DNA of 11,938 nucleotides from an uncultured Acidimicrobiia bacterium (GTDB taxonomy: Bacteria; Actinomycetota; Acidimicrobiia; IMCC26256; CALEDW01). A model generated the notes under the pieces. That model did not search any database. It had not been told where the DNA came from and saw only the letters and a program-made list of their open reading frames with translations. The stretch spans positions 1-11,938 of the forward strand of contig CALEDW010000113.1 in assembly GCA_937949585.1 (NCBI GenBank), read 5' to 3'. Shown one piece after another: positions 5,796 to 11,938 of this stretch. A program made the position numbers and the translations under genes. The first letter of the stretch is position 1. Each line of letters starts with the position of its first letter.

Positions 5796-6581
5796 TCACG
5801 CCTCGGAGGGGGTCACATCGCCGTAGCCGACCTCCAGGAGCACCAGGCCGTGCGGCGGGGCGACCGGTCCCGCCGCCTGCCGGTCCCGGGCCCGCAGGAT
5901 CGCCAGCATCTCCCCCGGCCGGCGCCGCCCCCGGCCGGCCTCCACGAGGGTCCCGACGATCGAGCGGACCATCTGAGTGCAGAACGACGAGGCGCGGATC
6001 TCGTAGTGCAGCACCCCGTCGCCGGCATCCGACCACGTCGAGGTGAACACCCGGCGCACGGTGCCGGTCCCCGGCGGGCCCGCCCGGCAGAACGAGGTGA
6101 AGTCGTGCTCCCCGACGAACGGGTCGGCGGCGAGCCGGAGCCGGGCGAGGTCCAGCGGGTCGGGCACCCACCAGGCGTACCGGGCGAGGAACGGGTCGGG
6201 CACCGGCCGGTTCACGATCCGGTAGCGGTAGCGGCGCCAGCGCGCCGAACGGCGGGCGTCGAACCCCGCCGGTTCGAGGCGCACGTCGCGCACGACCACC
6301 TCGGGGGCGAGGCTCCCGTTGAGCGACCGGGCCAGGCGGTCGGGGTCGAGGCCGGGCGGGGCCGGGAAGCTCACCACCTGCCCCCAGGCGTGCACGCCGG
6401 CGTCGGTGCGGCCGGCGACGGACGGCTCGACGGGATGCCGCAAGACGCGCTCCAGCGCCCGGACCAGCACGCCCTCCACCGTGCGCTGCCCGGGCTGAGC
6501 CGCGAAGCCGTGGAAGTCGGTGCCGTCGTAGGCGACGAGGAGGCGCACCACCGACGGTCCGTCACCGTCGAAGAGGGTCAT
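5796..6581 (-). CDS. truA: tRNA pseudouridine synthase A
   Basis: TruA converts uridines 38-40 of the tRNA anticodon stem to pseudouridine. The protein has 261 residues, the normal length. The family start LLVAYDGTDFHGF is at 14-26, and the catalytic motif AGRTDAGVHA (56-65) carries the nucleophile Asp60, the same number as in E. coli TruA. Later motifs include FTSFCRAG and SFCTQMVRSIVGTLVEAGRGR near the C-terminus. I choose the ATG at 6581-6579, preceded by GGGAGG at good spacing; a longer open frame to 6827 merely overlaps rplQ out of frame. It is the last gene of the alpha operon and lies 67 bases after rplQ. Confidence 0.96.
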   Translation of the reverse strand: MTLFDGDGPSVVRLLVAYDGTDFHGFAAQPGQRTVEGVLVRALERVLRHPVEPSVAGRTDAGVHAWGQVVSFPAPPGLDPDRLARSLNGSLAPEVVVRDVRLEPAGFDARRSARWRRYRYRIVNRPVPDPFLARYAWWVPDPLDLARLRLAADPFVGEHDFTSFCRAGPPGTGTVRRVFTSTWSDAGDGVLHYEIRASSFCTQMVRSIVGTLVEAGRGRRRPGEMLAILRARDRQAAGPVAPPHGLVLLEVGYGDVTPSEA

Positions 6582-6609
6582 CGCCGCCTCCCTCGTCGCG
6601 CCGGCCCCC

Positions 6610-6627
6610 GGTCGGCGCCCGCCGACC
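6610..6627 (-). promoter_or_regulatory. Hairpin between rplQ and truA
   Basis: A perfect GGTCGGC-4-GCCGACC inverted repeat (7-bp stem, 4-base loop) lies in the rplQ-truA gap. It overlaps a second possible stem, GACCCC (6624-6629) with GGGGTC (6645-6650), so both cannot form at once. It could be a partial terminator, an RNA processing site or an attenuator; at this GC content chance pairing is also possible. Confidence 0.35.
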
Positions 6628-6648
6628 CCGTGCGCCGCCCGGCGGGGG

Positions 6649-6999
6649 TCAGACCAGCTCGATGCGGGCCATCGGGGCCCGGTCGCCCGGCCGGGGCCCG
6701 AGCTTGAGGATGCGCAGGTAACCGCCGGGGCGGCCCTGGTAGCGGGGCCCGATCTCGGCGAAGAGCTTGTGGGCCACCGACGGGTCCCCCAGCACCGCCA
6801 CCACCTGGCGTTGGCGGTGCACACCACCTTTGCGGGCCTTGGTGATGAGCCGCTCCGCGTAGGGCCGCAGCGCCTTGGCCCGGGCCAGCGTGGTGGTGAT
6901 CGCCCCCGCCTCGAACAGGTGCGCGGCGAGGTTCGCCATCAGGTGGCGCTCGTGGGCGGGTGAACCGCCGAGGCGGGGACCCTTGCGGGGTGCGGGCAT
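6649..6999 (-). CDS. rplQ: 50S ribosomal protein L17
   Basis: L17 lies near the peptide exit tunnel of the large subunit. The 116-residue protein starts MPAPRKGPRLGGSPAHERHL, the usual L17 opening, has the ITTTLARAKALRPYAERLITKAR helix near 34-56, and ends in YLRILKLGPRPGDRAPMARIEL, the conserved finish. The ATG is 7 bases after the rpoA stop, so the two are almost certainly co-translated. Confidence 0.97.
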   Translation of the reverse strand: MPAPRKGPRLGGSPAHERHLMANLAAHLFEAGAITTTLARAKALRPYAERLITKARKGGVHRQRQVVAVLGDPSVAHKLFAEIGPRYQGRPGGYLRILKLGPRPGDRAPMARIELV

Positions 7000-7006
7000 C
7001 GTCCGG

Positions 7007-7945
7007 TCAGCTCCGGGCCCGCAGGGACAGGCCCCGCTCGTCGAGCTTCTGCAGCACCTCGTCCAGGCTCTTCTGCCCGAAGTTGGTGAGCGCCAGCAGG
7101 TCGTCCTCGGTGCGCTCCACGAGCTGGCCGATGGTGTCGATCCGGGCCCGCTTCAGGCAGTTGCGGGGCCGCTCGGAGAGCTCGAGCTCCTCGATCGGCA
7201 GGTCGAGGTCGGGTGAGGTGGTCGCCACCACCGGCGCCTCACCCACCTCGAGGCCCCGCGGGGCCTCGGCCAGTTCGGCGACGAGCCCCAGCAGCTTGCG
7301 GAGAGTGTCGGCGGCCGAGGCGAGCGCGTCGCGAGGGGTGATCGATCCGTCGGTCTCCACCTCCAGCAGCAGCTTGTCGTAGTTGGTGGCCTGCTCCACC
7401 CGGGTGGACTCCACCTCGTAGGCCACCCGACGCACCGGCGAGAAGATCGCATCGAGGGGGATCGTGCCGATCGGCTCGTCGCCGCTGCGGACCTGCTCCA
7501 CCGGGGCGTAGCCCCGGCCCCGCTCCACCACGAGGTCCATGGCCAGGCGACCCTTCTCGTTCACGGTGGCGATGTGCAGGTCGCGGTTGACGATCTCCAC
7601 GTCGGCGGTGGTCATGATGTCGCCGGCGGCCACGTCCTTCGGGCCGCGCACGTCGAGACGCAGCGTCACCGGTTCGTCGCTGTGGCACACCAACACCAGG
7701 TCTTTGAGGTTCAGGAGGATGTCGGTGGCGTCCTCCTTCACCCCCGGCAGCGTGTCGAACTCGTGCAGCGCCTCGTCGAAGCGCACCTGGGTGACCGCTG
7801 CGCCGGGGATCGACGACAGCAGCGTGCGGCGCAGGCTGTTGCCGAGCGTGTACCCGAAGCCCGGCTCCAGCGGCGAGATGACGAACCGACCGGTGTTGCC
7901 CTCCGGTTCCTCGGCCTCGATCTGGGGTCGTTGGATGATGAGCAT
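7007..7945 (-). CDS. rpoA: DNA-directed RNA polymerase subunit alpha
   Basis: The alpha subunit dimerises to seed RNA polymerase assembly and contacts promoter UP elements and activators. I choose the ATG at 7945-7943 (MLIIQRPQIE), preceded by GAGG, giving 312 residues; a longer frame to 8032 would overlap rpsD. The N-terminal domain has FGYTLGNSLRRTLL (30-43), the dimer and beta/beta' contact region. A linker leads to a C-terminal domain starting near 240, with LSERPRNCLKRARIDTIGQL and NFGQKSLDEV, the helices that bind DNA. The protein ends GLSLRARS. It is the sixth gene of the operon, following rpsD by 52 bases. Confidence 0.98.
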   Translation of the reverse strand: MLIIQRPQIEAEEPEGNTGRFVISPLEPGFGYTLGNSLRRTLLSSIPGAAVTQVRFDEALHEFDTLPGVKEDATDILLNLKDLVLVCHSDEPVTLRLDVRGPKDVAAGDIMTTADVEIVNRDLHIATVNEKGRLAMDLVVERGRGYAPVEQVRSGDEPIGTIPLDAIFSPVRRVAYEVESTRVEQATNYDKLLLEVETDGSITPRDALASAADTLRKLLGLVAELAEAPRGLEVGEAPVVATTSPDLDLPIEELELSERPRNCLKRARIDTIGQLVERTEDDLLALTNFGQKSLDEVLQKLDERGLSLRARS

Positions 7946-7997
7946 GAGGTCCTCGCAGGTGGGGTGGCGGGCCGCCCCGCTCGAATCGGTGACGGCC

Positions 7998-8627
7998 TTA
8001 CTTCGAGTAGAGCTCCACGATGAGTTGTTCACGCACCGGCACGTCGATCTGCGCCCGCAGCGGAACGTCGCGCACGGTGACCTTCGCGTCGGCGTCGCTG
8101 CCCGCCCGCTCCAACCAGGCCGGCACCGCCCGGTCGAGCGTGTCGAGGTTGTGCCGCAGCACGATCATCGACCGGGCCTTCGGCGCGATCTCCACCACGT
8201 CGCCGCGGCGCAGCCGGAAGGAGGGGATCGTCACCCGCTTCCCGTTCACCAGCACGTGCCCGTGCCGCACCCACTGGCGGGCCTGGGCCCGGCTGGAGGC
8301 GAATCCGGCCCGGAACACCACGTTGTCGAGGCGCAGCTCCAGGAAGCGCAAGAGGTTCTCGCCGGTGATGCCGGGCTGGCGGGCGGCCTCCTGGTAGAGC
8401 TTGCGGAACTGGCGCTCGAACACCCCGTAGATCCGCCGCGCCTTCTGCTTCTCGCGCAGCTGCAGGAGGTACTCGCTCTCGCGGATCCGCCCCCGGCCGT
8501 GGATCCCGGGCGGGTAGGGCCGGCGCTCCAACGGGCAGGCCGGGGTGTCGCACTTGTGGCCCTTGAGGAACAGCTTGGTCCGCTCCCGCCGGCAGAGCCG
8601 GCAGACGGCACCGGTGTGACGCGCCAT
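7998..8627 (-). CDS. rpsD: 30S ribosomal protein S4, zinc-binding form
   Basis: S4 nucleates assembly of the 5' domain of 16S rRNA and in many bacteria represses its own operon. The 209-residue protein has four cysteines at 9, 12, 26 and 31 (CRLC and KCDTPAC), which make it the zinc-binding C+ type. The S4 RNA-binding domain spans about 95-160, with LELRLDNVVFRAGFASSRAQA and VLVNGKRVTIPS. It ends VELYSK, the usual end. A strong AGGAGG lies 9 bases before the ATG, inside the end of rpsK; only 3 bases separate the two genes. Confidence 0.98.
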   Translation of the reverse strand: MARHTGAVCRLCRRERTKLFLKGHKCDTPACPLERRPYPPGIHGRGRIRESEYLLQLREKQKARRIYGVFERQFRKLYQEAARQPGITGENLLRFLELRLDNVVFRAGFASSRAQARQWVRHGHVLVNGKRVTIPSFRLRRGDVVEIAPKARSMIVLRHNLDTLDRAVPAWLERAGSDADAKVTVRDVPLRAQIDVPVREQLIVELYSK

Positions 8628-8630
8628 CGG

Positions 8631-9029
8631 TCAGAGCCTCCTGCGCTTCTTGGGCCGGCACCCGTTGTGCGGGACGGGGGTGACGTCCTTGATGCCGAGG
8701 ACCTCGATCCCGGTGGACTGGATGGTGCGGATCGCGGTCTCCCGTCCCGACCCGGGTCCTTTCACGAGGACGTCGACCCTGCGCACCCCGTGCTCCATCG
8801 CCCGTCGGGCCGCGGTCTCCGCGGCGATCTGCGCCGCGAACGGGGTGCTCTTGCGCGACCCCTTGAACCCCACGTTGCCGGCCGACGCCCAGGCGATCGT
8901 GTTCCCGGCCTGGTCGGTGATGGTGATGATCGTGTTGTTGAACGACGACTTGATGTGCGCGACGCCGTGGGTGACGTTCTTGCGCTCGCGCCGCCTCGGT
9001 CGCCGGCCGCCGGCCTGGGGTTTCGCCAT
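8631..9029 (-). CDS. rpsK: 30S ribosomal protein S11
   Basis: S11 forms part of the platform of the small subunit, near the E-site codon and the Shine-Dalgarno helix. The 132-residue protein shows GVAHIKSSFNNTIITITD (22-39), the AWASAGNVGFKGSRKSTPFAAQ block near 46-67, and the conserved C-terminus PVPHNGCRPKKRRRL. The N-terminal 20 residues are strongly basic. It starts at ATG 9029-9027 with a GAGAGAGG-type ribosome site upstream and follows rpsM by 84 bases. Confidence 0.98.
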   Translation of the reverse strand: MAKPQAGGRRPRRRERKNVTHGVAHIKSSFNNTIITITDQAGNTIAWASAGNVGFKGSRKSTPFAAQIAAETAARRAMEHGVRRVDVLVKGPGSGRETAIRTIQSTGIEVLGIKDVTPVPHNGCRPKKRRRL

Positions 9030-9113
9030 CGTCGTGCTGCTGCCTCTCTCGGTCGCGGAACGGTCCCGTCGGGCACCACGGGGCGGGCGGGCCGCCGCCG
9101 GGTTCCCGTCGGC

Positions 9114-9494
9114 TCAGTGCTTGCGGGCCCGCTTCTTGCCGGCCACGGTCTTGCGCGGCCCCTTGCGGGTACGGGCGTTGGTGCGGGTGCGCTGCCCTCG
9201 CACCGGCAGGCCCCGGCGGTGCCGGATCCCCTGGTAGCAGCCGATCTCCATCTTGCGTTTGATGTGACCGGCCACCTCCCGGCGCAGGTCACCCTCCACC
9301 TTGAGGTTCTGGTCGATCCAGGTGCGCAGCCGGGCGATCTCCTCGTCGGTGAGGTCTCGCACCCGGGTGTCGGGGGACAGCCCGGTGAACTCGCAGACCC
9401 GTTGGGCGGTGCTGCGACCGATCCCGAAGATGTAGGTGAGCGAGATCTCCAACCGCTTCTCCCGGGGGATGTCGACCCCGGCGATCCGAGCCAT
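9114..9494 (-). CDS. rpsM: 30S ribosomal protein S13
   Basis: S13 sits in the small-subunit head and bridges to the large subunit and P-site tRNA. The 126-residue protein begins MARIAGVDIPREKRLEISLTY and contains GIGRSTA near 25-31, the helix-turn region with CYQGIRHRRGLPVRGQRT, and a basic tail ending KKRARKH that contacts tRNA. The ATG is preceded by GGGAGGAGG, the strongest ribosome site in the operon. The 84-base gap to rpsK contains a 9-base direct repeat (9064-9072 and 9104-9112) but no clear hairpin. Confidence 0.98.
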   Translation of the reverse strand: MARIAGVDIPREKRLEISLTYIFGIGRSTAQRVCEFTGLSPDTRVRDLTDEEIARLRTWIDQNLKVEGDLRREVAGHIKRKMEIGCYQGIRHRRGLPVRGQRTRTNARTRKGPRKTVAGKKRARKH

Positions 9495-9522
9495 CGAGCC
9501 TGCGCCTCCTCCCTCTCGGACC

Positions 9523-9636
9523 TCAGCCCTGCCGCTGCTTGTGGCGCGGGTTCTCGCAGATGACCCGCACCGATCCGTGACGGCGGATCACCTTGCACTT
9601 CTCGCACATCTTCTTCACCGACGGTCTGACCTTCAC
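9523..9636 (-). CDS. rpmJ: 50S ribosomal protein L36, zinc-binding form
   Basis: L36 is a tiny zinc-ribbon protein of the large subunit. It has 37 residues starting at GTG (9636-9634), VKVRPSVKK, and keeps all zinc ligands: Cys11, Cys14, Cys27 and His32 (MCEKC, ICENPRH). It ends KQRQG, as most homologues do. A GAGG precedes the start. The gene lies 34 bases after infA and 28 bases before rpsM, its usual place in the alpha operon. No zinc-free paralogue occurs in this window. Confidence 0.97.
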   Translation of the reverse strand: MKVRPSVKKMCEKCKVIRRHGSVRVICENPRHKQRQG

Positions 9637-9670
9637 GGTTGCCTCGCAGACGTTCGGAGCGGCCGGTTCG

Positions 9671-9865
9671 TCACTTGTAGCGGTAGGTGATGCGCCCCCG
9701 GGACAGGTCGTAGGGCGACAGCTCCACCTGCACCCGGTCGCCGGGCAGGATGCGGATGTAGTGCATCCGCATCTTGCCGGAGATGTGCGCAAGTACCTTG
9801 TGCCCGTTCTCGAGCTCCACCCGGAACATGGCGTTCTTCAGCGGTTCGACGACCGTTCCCTCCAC
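9671..9865 (-). CDS. infA: Translation initiation factor IF-1
   Basis: IF1 is an OB-fold protein that occupies the ribosomal A site during initiation. From the first ordinary start codon (GTG 9865-9863) it has 64 residues, VEGTVVEPLKNAMFRVELEN and onward to the usual end, DLSRGRITYRYK. Homologues are about 72-73 residues and start MAK. Here the same frame continues upstream as AKPKDDTIL, matching the missing N-terminus, but the codon expected to be the initiator (9895-9893) is GTC. A GGTGGTG sequence lies at Shine-Dalgarno distance before that GTC, and no ATG, GTG or TTG occurs in frame between the GTC and the upstream stop at 9958-9956. The true gene may therefore span 9671-9895 with a non-standard start, or a base may be misread or missing. 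It is the first gene of the alpha operon. Confidence 0.93.
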   Translation of the reverse strand: MEGTVVEPLKNAMFRVELENGHKVLAHISGKMRMHYIRILPGDRVQVELSPYDLSRGRITYRYK

Positions 9866-9915
9866 GAGGATCGTGTCGTCCTTCGGCTTTGCGACGAGGC
9901 ACCACCCATGGTTTG

Positions 9916-9936
9916 GGGCGCGCCAAGCACGCGCCC
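9916..9936 (-). promoter_or_regulatory. Hairpin in the infA 5' leader
   Basis: GGGCGCG-7-CGCGCCC forms a perfect 7-bp stem about 20 bases before the expected infA start and inside its predicted transcript. It could set translation or stability of the operon message, since feedback control of ribosomal operons often acts at such leaders. No homologous leader is recognised. Confidence 0.4.
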
Positions 9937-9957
9937 GGACGTACGGAGCAACCGCTC

Positions 9958-9987
9958 AGGATACACGACCGGCGCGCCCGCCCACAA
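9958..9987 (-). promoter_or_regulatory. Promoter of the infA-rpmJ-rpsM-rpsK-rpsD-rpoA-rplQ-truA operon
   Basis: On the minus strand TTGTGG (9987-9982) and TATCCT (9963-9958) are separated by 18 bases. Transcription would begin near 9951 and leave a leader of about 55 bases to the expected infA start. The spacer contains an 8-bp GGCGCGCC palindrome (9971-9978), and a second copy lies in the leader at 9917-9924. Confidence 0.55.
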
Positions 9988-10001
9988 TCAGGCCCGCCCG
10001 G

Positions 10002-10577
10002 TCAGAGGGCGAGGCACTCGGCGATGGTGGGAGCGGCGGCGTCCTTCGCGGAGATGCGGCTCCGGTCGTCGGGGTCCACCGGGATCGGCCAGCGGATCCC
10101 GGCGTCGGCCAAGGCGGGATCGAGCGGGGTGGCCGCCCGCCCGGGCATCCCCGGTCGCCACTCCTCGTCGAAGGCGTACAGGTACAACGACCCGTCGGGG
10201 CTGGTCGTCTGGAACGAGTTGCCGAGCCCGGCGGCGAGCAGCAGCCCGTCGCCGGGGTGCATCTCGAAGGCGACGGGACGTCCGGCGGTGGGTGCGTCGG
10301 GCCGCAGGTCGACGATCACCGCCACGGCGCTCCCCCAGGCCAGCATCACGAGCTTCGTGACCGCCTCGGCGTGGATGCCCCGCAGCGCCCCGTGGCCCGA
10401 GACGGTGGCGTTCACCTGGGCGAGGCGCTCCGGCACCCCGATGCCGAGCGCGGTGAGCGCCGAGCGGCGGTAGAACTCCCGTACCACCCCCCGCTCGTCG
10501 CCGGCCTGACGCATCCGGAGCCGCCAGCAGCCCTCGAGCGGGGTCGGCTCGGCCCTCAGGTCCTCCACGCCGCTCAC
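10002..10577 (-). CDS. dTDP-4-dehydrorhamnose 3,5-epimerase family protein (RmlC-like)
   Basis: RmlC-type cupins epimerise C3 and/or C5 of dTDP-4-keto-6-deoxyglucose, the third step to dTDP-rhamnose. I choose the GTG at 10577-10575, which overlaps the rmlA stop as GTGA; this gives 191 residues. The start contains RGVVREFYRRSA (29-40), then ALRGIHAEA with the catalytic base His69, VIVDLRPDAPT (87-97), and a YLYAFDEEW segment with Tyr134 as candidate acid. The C-terminus has IRWPIPVDPDDRSRISAKDA, typical of the family. Classical RmlC has a second active-site His in a GxxHGF motif; here the motif is GLGNSFQ with Asn120. I believe related actinobacterial proteins share this Asn, so the product may be a 5-epimerised or other deoxysugar rather than dTDP-rhamnose precursor. 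Confidence 0.85.
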   Translation of the reverse strand: MSGVEDLRAEPTPLEGCWRLRMRQAGDERGVVREFYRRSALTALGIGVPERLAQVNATVSGHGALRGIHAEAVTKLVMLAWGSAVAVIVDLRPDAPTAGRPVAFEMHPGDGLLLAAGLGNSFQTTSPDGSLYLYAFDEEWRPGMPGRAATPLDPALADAGIRWPIPVDPDDRSRISAKDAAAPTIAECLAL

Positions 10578-11548
10578 GGTGCCTCCCACGCCCGTCGCCC
10601 CGCCACGAGGCCCATGAGGTACTCGCCGTACCCGCTGCGACGCAAGGGCTCGGCGAGCGCCGCGAGCTGCGCGTCGTCGATGTAGCCCTCCCGCCAGGCG
10701 ACCTCCTCCGGGCATCCGACCTTGAGGCCTTGGCGTTCCTCCACGACCTGCACGTACTGGGCGGCCTGCATGAGCGACGTGAAGGTCCCGGTGTCGAGCC
10801 AGGCGGTCCCCCGGTCGAGGATCGTGACCTCCAGCTCACCCCGCTCCAGGTAGGCGTTGATGACGTCGGTGATCTCGTACTCGCCCCGGGCCGAGGGCCG
10901 CACCCCTGCGGCCACGTCGGCCACGTCGCCGGGGAACACGTACAGGCCCGGCACCGCGAAGCTCGAGATCGGTTCGGCCGGTTTCTCCACCACCCGCTCC
11001 GGGCGCCCCGACGGGTCGAACACCACCACCCCGTAGCGGGTCGGGTCGGCCACGTGGTAGGCGAAGATCACGGCCCCGTCGGCCGCGGCGGCGGCCCGTA
11101 GCCTGGTCCGCAGCGCGGTGCCGTGGAAGATGTTGTCGCCGAGCACCAGCGCGGTGCGGCGGCCGCCGATGAATCGCGCCCCGAGCGTGAACGCCTGCGC
11201 CAGGCCTTCGGGGCGGGGTTGGGCGAGGTACGAGAACCGGCAGCCGAGCTGGGAGCCGTCGCCGAGGAGCCGCTCGAACCGGCCGAGGTCCTCGGGGGTC
11301 GAGATCACCAGCACGTCGCGCACGCCGGCCAGCATCAGCACCGACAGCGGGTAGTAGACCATCGGCTTGTCGTACACCGGCAGCAGCTGCTTGCAGACCG
11401 GGGTGGTGACGGGCCACAGGCGGGTGCCCGACCCACCGGCGAGGATGATCCCGCAGCACTCTTGGCCCCCGCCGCCGTCGGTGGTCGGTGCGGGACCGGC
11501 GGCGGGGCCGGGCGGCACGGCGGCCGGCGGGGCGGGCGACGGGCTCAC
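10574..11548 (-). CDS. rmlA: Glucose-1-phosphate thymidylyltransferase RmlA
   Basis: RmlA joins dTTP and glucose-1-phosphate to dTDP-glucose, the entry to dTDP-deoxysugars such as rhamnose. The nucleotide-binding signature LAGGSGTRLWPVT is at 36-48, followed by KQLLPVYDKPMVYYPLS (53-69), LGDNIFHG (136-143) with the metal-binding Asp138, VEKP (187-190) and the TAWLDTGT motif (248-255). The chosen GTG start at 11548-11546 overlaps the regulator's stop as GTGA, giving 324 residues. This adds about 25-30 Pro/Ala/Gly-rich residues to the usual enzyme; a GTG at 11518-11516 would shorten that by ten. rmlB and rmlD are not in the window. Confidence 0.93.
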   Translation of the reverse strand: MSPSPAPPAAVPPGPAAGPAPTTDGGGGQECCGIILAGGSGTRLWPVTTPVCKQLLPVYDKPMVYYPLSVLMLAGVRDVLVISTPEDLGRFERLLGDGSQLGCRFSYLAQPRPEGLAQAFTLGARFIGGRRTALVLGDNIFHGTALRTRLRAAAAADGAVIFAYHVADPTRYGVVVFDPSGRPERVVEKPAEPISSFAVPGLYVFPGDVADVAAGVRPSARGEYEITDVINAYLERGELEVTILDRGTAWLDTGTFTSLMQAAQYVQVVEERQGLKVGCPEEVAWREGYIDDAQLAALAEPLRRSGYGEYLMGLVAGRRAWEAP

Positions 11549-11938
11549 CGCCGGGTCCGCGCCTCGGGCTCGGCGGCGAGGCGGCGCACGTCGTCGGGCA
11601 GCTCCCCGCCGGCGAGGTCGGCGAGGCTCACCCGTTCCAGCACGGCCCGCAGCGCGGCGCGGCTGGCGATCCACACCTCGTCGAGCGCGGCGGCGGCCCC
11701 GGCGTAGCGCACGGCCTCGGGGGCCCGACCCTGCACCGCGGCGAGCGGTCCGTCGACGGCCCGGATCACGTCGGCGACGGTCACCTCACCGGCCGGGCGG
11801 GCGAGCAGGAACCCGCCCTCGGGGCCCCGGCGGCTCTCGACGAGCCCGGCGTGGGCGAGCTCCCGCAGGATCTGCACGAGGAACCGGTAGGGGATGCCCT
11901 GGCGGCGGGCGATCTCCTCGCCGGTGAGCACCGCCCCG
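11545..11938 (-). CDS. Rrf2-family transcriptional regulator, partial
   Basis: Rrf2 proteins are dimeric winged-helix regulators, often sensing through an Fe-S cluster. The gene is cut by the right edge; the first codons of the usual start are missing, and the frame is open to the end of the window. The visible part begins inside the DNA-binding domain (VLTGEEIARRQGIPYRFLVQIL), then GLVESRRGPEGGFLLARPAGEVTVADVIRAVDG, the classic Rrf2 wing and following helix. The long C-terminal helix has ALDEVWIASRAALRAVLERVSLADL. No cysteine occurs, so an IscR-type three-Cys cluster site is absent. The stop overlaps the rmlA start as GTGA. Cys-less Rrf2 proteins of this type are, as I recall, common in actinobacteria; the signal sensed is unknown. 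Confidence 0.88.
   Translation of the reverse strand, partial: GAVLTGEEIARRQGIPYRFLVQILRELAHAGLVESRRGPEGGFLLARPAGEVTVADVIRAVDGPLAAVQGRAPEAVRYAGAAAALDEVWIASRAALRAVLERVSLADLAGGELPDDVRRLAAEPEARTRR

Noticed and set aside
6582..6827. Longer truA start
   Set aside because: The extra 82 residues overlap rplQ out of frame and are not conserved; the ATG at 6581 has a good ribosome site.
7946..8032. Longer rpoA start overlapping rpsD
   Set aside because: The alpha subunit family begins at the MLIIQRP-type sequence, which has GAGG before it.
9030..9113. 9-base direct repeat between rpsM and rpsK as an S4-binding regulatory leader
   Set aside because: The repeat is short and made of common GC-rich words, and I could not draw a convincing structure.
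7539..9563. 674-codon open frame on the plus strand opposite rpoA, rpsD, rpsK and rpsM
   Set aside because: It is antisense to four certain genes and resembles no known protein.
10578..10715. Longer start for the RmlC-like gene, inside rmlA
   Set aside because: The added residues are an Arg/Gly-rich shadow of rmlA; the GTGA overlap start fits the family length.
11549..11674. Longer start for rmlA, inside the Rrf2 gene
   Set aside because: The extension is an Arg-rich shadow of the regulator's coding sequence, and the GTGA overlap start is simpler.

Overview
The window comes from a very GC-rich actinobacterium. The closest fit I can infer is Acidimicrobiia or a nearby lineage. Reasons are the arginine-for-lysine bias, many GTG starts, an F420-type Ddn-family protein, the actinobacterial rplM-rpsI-glmM-glmS order, and a GlmS whose N-terminus carries a long helical insert. 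All placements rest on my reading of the sequence and on family knowledge; no search was run. Every gap between genes is under 200 bases, so there is no large empty stretch. I see no tRNA, rRNA, CRISPR array or insertion sequence.

Right end (10002-11938, minus strand): a tightly coupled trio reads leftward, a partial Rrf2-type regulator, then rmlA (glucose-1-phosphate thymidylyltransferase), then an rmlC-like cupin epimerase. Each junction is a 4-base GTGA stop/start overlap.

Centre right (5796-9895, minus strand): the alpha operon, infA-rpmJ-rpsM-rpsK-rpsD-rpoA-rplQ-truA, encodes translation factor IF1, ribosomal proteins L36, S13, S11, S4 and L17, the RNA polymerase alpha subunit and tRNA pseudouridine synthase A. 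A good promoter lies upstream of infA. The homologous IF1 reading frame reaches back to a GTC codon where the initiator should be.

Middle (2897-5729): three accessory genes on alternating strands sit between truA and rplM: an alkaline-phosphatase-superfamily phosphodiesterase (+), a Ddn-like deazaflavin-dependent oxidoreductase (-) and a lysine-rich lipoprotein (+). Each has a -10-like hexamer exactly 6 bases before its start codon, as expected for leaderless mRNAs. The phosphodiesterase looks circularly permuted: the part that normally ends this fold, with the last metal-binding His, lies in front of the part that normally begins it.

Left end (1-2808, minus strand): rplM-rpsI-glmM form an operon behind a TTGGGG-18-TAACAT promoter and a leader with 15-base tandem repeats. 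glmS follows, cut by the window edge, with its own promoter. GlmS and GlmM act in sequence toward UDP-GlcNAc for the cell wall, so this end links ribosome synthesis to wall precursor supply; the rml genes at the other end supply dTDP-sugars for surface glycans.
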